A program made the translations under genes and the position numbers. A DNA stretch of 64,000 nt from Oncomelania hupensis (lineage: Eukaryota; Mollusca; Gastropoda; Littorinimorpha; Pomatiopsidae), in assembly GCA_036898135.1 (NCBI GenBank), contig CM072511.1:44894141-44958140 (forward strand), read 5' to 3'. Each line of letters starts with the position of its first letter. The stretch's first letter is position 1. Under the pieces are notes generated by a model. It was not told the origin of the DNA, ran no database searches, and worked only from the letters and a program-made list of their open reading frames with translations. Of this stretch, positions 49,963-58,570 are shown in pieces.

Positions 49963-50329
49963 GCAGGATTCAACCAACGTGTACCATATCTCGATGTTAA
50001 CAGTGTTTATTATGATGTAATTTGCTTCCTTGATGGATAAAATTCAAAGATACTCAGTTACCAGCTATATAATAACTATGTCAAAGTCGATGTATTTTTA
50101 CTTTTATACCGTGTCAGTTCAGACAAAAAAAGTCATATTGTATTGATGTAAATGCATAACAGAGAAATGTGCCATTTAAACAGGCACTCGTGTATTCAGT
50201 GTTTATTCTCTGCATGAATGTATGTTTACAGATTATCGAGATATTGTCAACTGATGTTGTTTAAGTTATGTTTTTTGTCAAATCTATTCGAACCGGAGTC
50301 AGAAGGCAAACCTCCTCGCGAAGTGTTCG
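48557..50329. other. unannotated AT-rich stretch
   Basis: No supported gene. A (TTA)n microsatellite lies at 49925-49962. Short open frames here (for example 48865-49242 on both strands) show no recognised domain. Confidence 0.45.
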
Positions 50330-50480
50330 CAGAGTCTTCATTGGTTGTTGCAAGCGCAAGAAGCAGCTTTCTCATTGGTGGAAAGTGAAGACTCAGTTTA
50401 TTTAGTAATCGAGAGCAAAAGAAGCAGCCTTTATCATTGGTTGAAAGCGAAGAAGCGGCTTTCCCATTGTCTCAATTGTC
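50330..50480. repeat. imperfect repeats with inverted CCAAT boxes
   Basis: 'aagaagcagc..ttt.tcattggt' recurs at about 50357, 50417 and, less well, 50450. ATTGG (CCAAT on the minus strand) occurs at about 50340, 50375 and 50437. It could be a promoter-like cluster or a decayed minisatellite. Confidence 0.4.
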
Positions 50481-50544
50481 AGTGTTAAACTGAACTCAAG
50501 GCGCTGTATTGTGTGAGTGGTGTGTTGTGATTCAGATGGCAAAA

Positions 50545-51949
50545 AAGCAACTTATTGTATTGGCAATACTGTGTGACAAACACGGGCGCCCCCCAGGGGT
50601 GTGTGCTCAGCCCGTTTTTGTACATTACCTACACAAACAGCTGCAAGTGCGAGGGTGATAAATGCTCTTGCTCCAAGTTCGCTGACGACTCTGCCATCCT
50701 CGGCCTGATGTCCGATGCTGAGTCGGAGACGACATATCAGGCCACTGTCAACAGGTTCGCCGCCTGGTGCTCAGAGCACCACCTGCAGCTCAACGTCATC
50801 AAGACCAAAGAGTTAGTTGTGGACCCGAGAAGGGACGCTCCGCCTGTACAGCCTGTCATTATCGGGCAGGAGCAGGTGGAGATAGTGGAGTCCTTCCGCT
50901 ACCTCGGCCTCATCCTCGACTCTGCACTCAACTTCCAGGAGCAAGTCACTTCTGTCCAGAGGAAGTGTCAGCAGAGGCTGTATGTGCTGCGCCGACTGCG
51001 GTCTCTCGAACTGGACCCCCAGCTGCTCCTCAACCTCTATCGCTCCATCATAGAGCCCCTTCTCACATACTGCAGTAGTATATACCACCCCTTCCTCTCT
51101 GTCACTGAAAGAAACAAGTTGATGAAAATTTCAAACACGGCCTCAAAGATCATTGGCCTCCCCGTCCCCCTCATCTCTGAGATAACAGACAAAGCCCTGC
51201 TCCGCAAGGCGCATGCGGTCTCTGCTGACAGCTCCCACCCATTGCACGCGGAGTTTGAACTGCTCCCCTCGGGCAGGCGGTATCGCTCCATCAAATGCAA
51301 GAAGGCAAAGTACTCTCGCAGCTTTGTTCCCATGGCAGTGGGTAGACTGAATGCTGCCTCTGGCTCCGGCTGGCGCATCGGATGTTAACACTGCCCTACT
51401 GCACGCTCTAGCTAGAGTCAACTATACAGTCAAGCAATTACAATAATTATGTCTACGCTAATTAAATTGTCAATGTACTGTGCTGCTAACTTGCATAATT
51501 ATATGTATATGCATATTTGTACGTGTGTGTGTATGTGTGTGTATTTGGGTGGGTGTGCGTGTATGTGTGTATATATGTGTATGTATAGGTGTATGTGGGT
51601 GGGTATGTTTATATATGGGTGTGTGTGTGTGTGCGTGTATATGTGTGTATGTGTATGTGTGTATGTGTATATCCATAATATATATGTAGTATTAATACAA
51701 TTTATTAACTTTGTCTCTTAGTTATGATAGCTGTAGAAATTGAATAGTGTTATTTTAATTTGTGCTAAACTGTATTAGTGTATTAGTACACATGTGATAT
51801 GGTTTTGTGGTTGTAAGTTATGATAGGATGACGATGAGTATGTGGTGGGCATATGTGTTTTTATACAGTGCGTATCCTGGTGGCAAAACAAATTTTCCTC
51901 TTTGATGGAATAAAGAATATATTGACTTGACTTGACTTGACTTGACTTG
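50545..51949 (+). mobile_element. 5'-truncated Rex1/CR1-like LINE with (TTGAC)n tail
   Basis: The 3' portion of a non-LTR retrotransposon: the RT C-terminal part with an open frame to 51388, then a 3' UTR of about 560 bp. A GT-rich tract lies at 51520-51672. A terminal AATAAAG (51909-51915) is followed by five to six TTGAC units at 51922-51949. The endonuclease and the N-terminal RT blocks are missing. The long intact frame implies a relatively recent insertion or a low local mutation rate. Confidence 0.8.
50555..51388 (+). CDS. LINE reverse transcriptase, C-terminal part (no start codon)
   Basis: The frame is open for 277 codons. It starts in the RT palm at NTGAPQGCVLSPFLY and contains the catalytic block KFADDSAILG (ADD). 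RFAAWCSEHHLQLNVIKTK and ESFRYLGLILD follow, the conserved blocks of the thumb region. The C-terminal tail includes SHPLHAEFELLPSGRRYR and RSFVPMAVGRLN, typical of Rex1/Babar-like and CR1-related elements of animals (family knowledge). There is no in-frame ATG upstream that would make a complete protein, and the first Asp-containing RT block (motif A) is absent. It is a remnant, not a host gene. It would have copied LINE RNA into DNA at a nicked target. Confidence 0.8.
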   Translation: MYWQYCVTNTGAPQGCVLSPFLYITYTNSCKCEGDKCSCSKFADDSAILGLMSDAESETTYQATVNRFAAWCSEHHLQLNVIKTKELVVDPRRDAPPVQPVIIGQEQVEIVESFRYLGLILDSALNFQEQVTSVQRKCQQRLYVLRRLRSLELDPQLLLNLYRSIIEPLLTYCSSIYHPFLSVTERNKLMKISNTASKIIGLPVPLISEITDKALLRKAHAVSADSSHPLHAEFELLPSGRRYRSIKCKKAKYSRSFVPMAVGRLNAASGSGWRIGC

Positions 51950-52339
51950 TTTTTGTTCAATTATGGTCTGTGAACGTTAATGCCTGTAACCACCGTTATA
52001 TTGTTATGCATGTCGAAAATTTTAATTGATGTTCCTTGTTCGATTTGATCTGTTTCAAGACCAACATTTCAAGCAATTGCTTTAACATTTTGGATCCTTG
52101 ATTTTCCACCTTTGGCACTGATGTAATCCCACCGCATCGACCTTTTTTTTCCAGAAAGGTATCTTGTATGTACACACTGCACTTTGCATGGTCCTACCCA
52201 GCCTCTGATTTTTTTGTGCAAAACATTTTATTTCATCGTTCACAGGCCAGATGTATAATGTATGAATCAAGATGCATGCATATTTATTAATAAAATACTG
52301 TGTATCCACGTTTATTATAGTTTGTTTCAAATTAAAATC

Positions 52340-52374
<35 letters not shown>

Positions 52375-53860
52375 TTTGTGTGATGAAATAAAATAATATA
52401 TTATATGTACCACGAACGTGTACTATTCCAGGGAACAAACTTGAAAAAAAATGTTTTAATTTGATGTTGATTGTTGCAGAAGAGAAATTCCTTATCCTTA
52501 AATTACTACTTCAGAAAGCTCTTTTACGGTTTCTTTTCCTTACAGTCAGGTATAGAGTGGACTGCTCCATTCTTATCCAGTGTACTTGCTCCGTGTTCCA
52601 TAAGCAACTATCGAAAACCAGACCCCTTAAATTTAAGCAAGCAGTGCAGTTTGTTTTCTGCCTAGATCCATATCTATTGTAAAGCAACCCCCTTTCCGTG
52701 TGTTTATGCATCTTGATTCGAGCTGTGAAACGTGATAGATGGATTCTGTTGAACACAGACTCTCGCTATGTGGTTAGAGTCTTGTGTCTCCGTTAATGTT
52801 TCGACTGCTTTCTCAATATTCAACATCGTACAAAGCCTAGCAAACCAATAGTTATTGTTTTTTGTGTTTTATGCCTGTGATTAGAGCAACAACAAAAAAA
52901 AGTATTTGTCCCGTTTTTTGATGATATCTACCATTGCTTTCATCTCATAAAAAAGATTATGTAAATAACTCTTCTTTTTTGTGAGCTTGATATACCCGTA
53001 TTGTTAGTCCCTGCTGTTATTTGGGATCGTGGTCTTGACCACATAGGAATAAGAATAGACTTGGGACATGATGCGTCGGTGGGAACACAGCACGACGTCA
53101 CTTTACCTTAACGCTTCTTTGTTACTCAGAATTCTCCTTAGTGGCCAAGACCAGCTTTCTCAAATCATCCACAAATTATCTATGTCGTAATTTATATTTT
53201 CCTTACCGTGGTATCATTGACATTTTTTCCACATACATTTTATTACTTTCAATTTCAGTTGTATCTCCCCCCCCCTTTTTTTTTGTGGTACAAAGAGCTT
53301 CTGCTTGCAGCCTTTTCAACTGTTTATCAGAGCAGCTTATTATAGTTTGGCGATATTTTAGGGCTGTTATCTTTGGCACGTAATGTGTGTTGTGTGTATG
53401 TGTGTGTGTTGTTTTTCTTTCCGAATGTAGACTGAAATTATTTATGGATGATCTAATGTAGATTTTAGATTTTTTTTTCTAAACACTAATTATATTTGGG
53501 CTAAAAACGGACGATATCGCCGACAGACGTCTGCGTGCAGACTAATGTATTTTGTTTAAACGTTAGGTAATTTTTTTTTGGGGGGTGGGGGGAAGGGGAG
53601 GTGGGGAGTGGTAGTGAATGCGGAGGAGCTGGAACACGCAATGGAATGAGGGAATTTAACTGATCATTTAATCCAGATTGGTTTTTTTTAGAGATTGCGC
53701 TTTATTTATTTACTAAATTATTATAATAAAAAAAATAGATTGATTTATAATGGACTTTTCCCCAACGGACTTGGACAAAATGTGTACCCCCCAAAAAAAC
53801 AAAAAAACCCCCGTAGTTTCAATCTGCGTTAGGGAACCAAACAGACGTGGAAAGGCTGCT
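51950..53860. other. unannotated AT-rich stretch
   Basis: No supported gene. (AT)n lies at 52340-52374. G-rich tracts lie at 53578-53615. Confidence 0.45.
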
Positions 53861-53864
53861 TTCA

Positions 53865-54024
53865 GAAGATTTAAAAACCCAAGTTTTTCTAGCAGGACGC
53901 GTAGGTGGCAGTTGTAAGAAATATAATATTTCCATGTGTGGACATCGAGGGCCGCCACACATCCCTTTGTCACTTGGGCGTTCTGCTAGAAGGGCTTGTG
54001 TTCCAAATAGAGTTTTTAAGTCTC
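53865..54024. repeat. imperfect inverted repeat with inner hairpin
   Basis: The left arm, about 53865-53897, holds 'gatttaaaaac' and 'ttctagcagga'. The right arm, about 53981-54024, holds 'ttctgctagaa' and 'gtttttaagtc'. The arms pair imperfectly. The loop contains the perfect stem TGTGTGG/CCACACA (53935-53941 and 53955-53961). The region is open on both strands for about 90 codons. It could be a small foldback element or a structured RNA. Confidence 0.5.
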
Positions 54025-56302
54025 TTGTTGACAAATCGTACATTATTGTGACGAACGTACAGCGGTCATATGACATGGAGAAATGTTTATCCAAAGAAAG
54101 TATTATATTTAATCACTAAAAATGAAAGAAGAGTTATTTTTATTATTTAACACAAAAAACAAATTGGTTCAATATATTATTATAAATTATTGCATGTGTA
54201 AAGTGTGTTCAGAAAGTACTATTTCGCCATTATGGATTTATTTGTAAAAAAATGATTATTTTTCTTGTGTCAAAAAAAAAGATACGTGTTCGTTCTCTTT
54301 ATTAAATGAATGTGGTTACAGCAGCAAAACACAAAAAAGCTTATATTATGATGATAATGAATGATGATGACTTCGTTTTATCAAGAGATCTATTGCTGTT
54401 GCTCTTGTCTTGTTATTTGTCACAATTCATATGCAAACTAACTTACCGTTGATTTGAAGCAGACGTGTTGTCCTGTAGCATTGTGGATAAATGTAAGTGC
54501 GTTACGAAAATATTCATTGTGATTGTTCAGTTTCCATGTCTGGTGATGATGGCACGTTTAATCAGTCGACTGTTTGTTTCTATCTTTTTGGATGTTTTTT
54601 TGGGGTATCGTTGTCATGTCATTTTTATACCAAGTGTTGTCAGACTCAATTATTTATGTCTTCTGTTTCGTATTCTATTTAAATCGCTACAATCAGATTT
54701 AGAATATAAATACATTTTGCGTACACTATGATAGAGTGTTCTGGTTTGCTTTACTGAGTCCTGCGCGGGCATGGTTTGCATTATGTTTGATTCGAACTGC
54801 GGGTTAACCGACAAGTTAATAAATGTTAGTCAGTGAAATAAATAATAAGTAAATGTTGTATTTGCCGATTCTTACGCAGTTACGAATTCATTTTTGATAA
54901 TTGTTACTCTTTACTTGCCTAATATATATATTATTATATAAATAATATATATATTTGTTTAAAATGTAGATACGACATGACGACGATTTTGTAAAGGTGT
55001 TTTGGTTTGAAAAAACAAACTATTCTCATTGATTTTTTAATGTCGTTTTTGAAAAAAAAAAAGGCTGAGAACAGCAACAAATAGTTTTCGGTTCATTCGT
55101 TTTTTAATAGGCAGAAAGTCTTAACAAATCAAAGAATTTTAGGTTGATTTTTAGTTTTTGTTATAAAATTCTTAGGTTCTTAAATCAACATTGTATTGTA
55201 CATCAGAGAAAGCCTTCCGTTTTGAAAGACATTCTTTTGGAAGCAAAATAAATGTTCAAGAGTAGAACAGAAATATTTTTATTTATTTTACAACAGATTG
55301 AACCAAGTTGGGGTTTAACCATTAGCATTGGTATTGTTAATTTGTTTGTGATTTTACATTATTCGAACCAAATACTGGTTTGCAGAAAGGTTTTAAATAT
55401 TTTATTTTCTGCATTGCTACATTATGGCATTATACAATTGCCTTGTTTGGCATTGTTTATGTATATGTAAGCTTCTTTTGTAAGGTATAATAATAACTGA
55501 CGGCATCAGTTAAGTTCCCAACGACAGACTTCAAATTAGAATTGGTAAATGTTATATATGCATGTATAAAAGATGAGATAGATTTTTTTAACATGAAAGA
55601 TATTGGTAAAGTTTCTTATGAATGGTTTTTATACCCGATGATAAATTAATCTGATTCATTATTGTAATAGATGGCAAGATTACAAAACCACGTTTAAAAT
55701 CATGTCAACGTGTTTTCTTTCACATTCAAGAGATACAGAAGTATTTGTTTTTGTTTTTTAATTGGACGATCCTTCATGCAAGATTGGATCCCCAATTTTG
55801 AGTTTTTAAAATTTAATTAAGATCAACATTTGCTGATATTTTGGATTATGGAAATAATTCATGTAACGTTGCATCTGTAAGAGTTTTATTTTTTCTGCCA
55901 ATAAAAGTTATGTGAAGATAACATTTTGTGTTTGGCGCGTGTGTTTGTATAGTGTGTACGTGTGTGTGTGTTTGTGTGTGTGTTATTTTTTCTTTCATTT
56001 TTTCTTTCTTTGTGCCCTTTTTTCTTTTTTGAATTCTTTTCCTTTCTTTATTCCTTTTGTTCTTTCTTCATTTTTATATTATTTTCATTCTACCACCCCG
56101 GACACACCCCTTCGTCTTTTTCTTCTTGGTCATCTTATTTAATATTTTTCTTCCTTTTTTCTTATTTTTCTTCCTAATTCTTTTTCTTTAACATGTTCTG
56201 TCATTTTTTCCCTCGCCCTTTGTTGTGTTTTCTCTCTGCTAATTTTCTCTTCTTCCCATCTTGCTTTTATTTTCTCTTGCTTTCTCTTATTCCTATACCC
56301 AG
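54025..56302. other. unannotated AT-rich stretch
   Basis: No supported gene. The right end (55980-56290) is pyrimidine-rich on the + strand, with T/C runs and a (GT)n stretch at 55937-55983. Confidence 0.45.
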
Positions 56303-56696
56303 TGTTACGGTGGGTCTATTGTTGCTGGGCTCTGCACAATGGAATGCTGTTACCCACTCGTCTTTCGTCTGGGGAGATCGGCTAGTGTAATCACCATTTG
56401 ACTAATCTTAATACATTTATATGTTTGACCTGGTCTGTGGTAGGATAGGGTTATAGAGATAGAGAGAAAATGGTAAAAGATTCACTGACACACTAGCTCT
56501 CGCACGGCTATGAAACATAGGTAGTCCAGCCACTTGTTAACAGTAAATATTATACATTTTTTTCCTCTACTCTATATATAATTCTCTATTATACTAATTT
56601 AAATGTCCAAATTCACTTCGAGTAGTTCGCTCCTTGATGGGTCTATGCTGCAACTGTTGTTGACATTTGCTACTGTCTCATCATTAGGCTACTTGT
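56303..56696 (-). repeat. older inverted LTR fragment of the same retrotransposon family
   Basis: The reverse complement of 56303-56696 aligns by eye with about the last 390 bp of the young LTR (about 57805-58202). 'agtggctggactac', 'tcatagccgtg' and 'cttttaccattt' near 57981-58050 are all recognisable, as is the terminal 'gtgcagagccca'. It ends in minus-strand ...TAACA at 56303 (young LTR: ...TGACA). It is clearly diverged, so it is older. It stops exactly where the young element begins, which means the young element inserted into it. Confidence 0.75.
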
Positions 56697-58202
56697 TGTC
56701 ATAAATTGGCTAGTTTTAACTCTGCTTGTTGACTATTTAGCCATGTGTAGTCTTTGTAACAGTAGAGAAGTTAGACTATTACACAGCAGCAATTAAATTA
56801 CGCAGCAGACCACACACAGCGAGCGAGCCACCCACATCGCAGTGAGTCAGCACTTGAGTTTTGAATCGGACCGTTTTAACCAATCAGAGCAGGCTCAGTG
56901 GGTAGAGCAGTTTGACTGGGTCCGAGCCTAACACAGTTTGAATCAGTCGTGTGTGAGACGAGGTAGAGTCAACATCTCCACAGCTAGAGAAAGCTCTTCA
57001 CTCATAGACCAGGAAGCAGGACTTAGGAATCTTAGAATTCTCTCAAGTCATCACGGGCCTGAACTTGTCAAACAGGTAAATGAACACCCTTCTGTTTCAT
57101 CGTGATATATTTATATTATTGTTGAAATTATGTTTGTGGAATTTGCTATGCATAAATGTGAATTGTTAATCCGAATTTGCCGTACCACGTGGAAGAGCCT
57201 ACCACGAGGCGAAACACGACCGGTTGCGCCGCCATGTTGTATCCCGTACGGAACCACTGTTGTTTAACTTATATGTATGTTTGCAGACCAGTGGCTGTAC
57301 CACTGAATGTTTATATTATTATTAATTCTGTATGTGTATAGTTAGACACGATTGATATTTATGTATGTATAGGAATTTAGAGTTGAGATTCCAGTGGAAC
57401 CCGGAAGTAGCAGAATGTTCGTCGCTTATGTATAGAGATGTGGAGCTATCACTGAGGGCTACTTTGGCTTTCAAAAACCGATTATTCAGGGTTGTGCAGA
57501 ATTTCGTCTCTTATATTACAGACGAGCAGGCGAGCTATCCTGTGCACCCCACTCCACAGAAACGACTAGTTGGATGAGGAGACTCTACCGCACAAGTCGG
57601 AAAGAGCTACCTTGAAAAACACCCTGTCAGACCCCACAGCGTGGCAAGGGAACCCAACTACACAACGACACAGGTGGACCAGAAGCTACCTCACAGAAGG
57701 ACTTCGCACGCACCATCTAGCAGTTAAGTGCAAAAACGAAGGTGCACTTAAACTGATCATAACAGGACCACAGTAGTCCAACTCTTCAGAAACTGTAAAA
57801 CGGACCACAGTAGTCCAAATCTACATGAAATATTATAGCAAGTGCCCGAGGAAGATATAACAGCTGCCTAGACTATCAGCGATCGAACTATTAGCAGTGA
57901 CTGAGACTTTTTAAGTTAGATTAGTACTTAGAGAATCTTGTATAGAGTAGAAGAAATAAATGTGTGATTTTAACTGTTATCAAGTGGCTGGACTACATAT
58001 GATTCATAGCCGTGTGAAAGCTAGTGTGACAGTAATCTTTTACCATTTTTCTATCTATTTCTGTACCCCAACCTTAACACAGAACGAGCTAAACAAATAA
58101 ATTTATTAAAGTAATTCATAGGGTGACTTACTAGCGGTTCCCACCGAATAAACGTGAGGGTCCATAAGTCCATAGTGCAGAGCCCATAAACCCCACGTGA
58201 CA
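56697..58202 (+). repeat. 5' LTR (1506 bp)
   Basis: Begins TGTCATAAATTGG and ends CCCCACGTGACA, with 5-bp terminal inverted repeats TGTCA/TGACA. Over the 753 bp that can be compared with the 3' LTR I found one difference (G here, A there, in 'gcgagcgagcc' near 56821). AATAAA hexamers lie at 57955, 58096 and 58147. It carries a tandem pair of near-palindromes GGACCACAGTAGTCC (57765-57779, 57802-57816) and a GCCGCCATG context at 57228-57235. Short open frames at 57365-57577 and 57570-57776 are unrecognised. Confidence 0.9.
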
Positions 58203-58230
58203 CTTTAATTGGCGAGGCTAGCTAGGATCT
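58203..58230 (+). other. putative primer-binding site
   Basis: Directly after the 5' LTR comes CTTTAATTGGCGAGGC. A TGG triplet (58210-58212) begins the usual complement to a tRNA 3' CCA end, 7 bp inside the LTR border. I cannot name the tRNA. Confidence 0.5.
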
Positions 58231-58570
58231 GTGTATAATAGGAATTGGGTATAACCGGACCTTAGTACAATAAAATTAGATAACAGTAGGAGTAGTAGAA
58301 TAACTTAGAATAGTGGTAACAAGGACTGATCAGTTTGGTGCACTATTCTTTAGTTAAAAACTTTTTTGCTTCAAATATTTTTGTGCCTGTATGTTGCATT
58401 GTTCTTTTGCAGGTTTTGCTTAAGTAACTGTTGTATGCCATTTGACTCTTGTTTTATTCTATTATTGATTACGAATTTGATTGTCTTTGCATTGTTTTTA
58501 TTGACTTGCAATATTGCTAGTGTTTTGGTATTCCACTTGATTCAGAGGGTGTTCATAGACACGTTTGGCA

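Noticed and set aside
53819..54119. Overlapping ~90-codon frames on both strands as genes
   Set aside because: The inverted repeat and GC-richer loop explain the open frames better; no domain is recognised.
57365..57776. Two short open frames within the LTR as genes
   Set aside because: About 70 codons each, no recognisable domain, overlapping and without support. Kept only as a note on the LTR.
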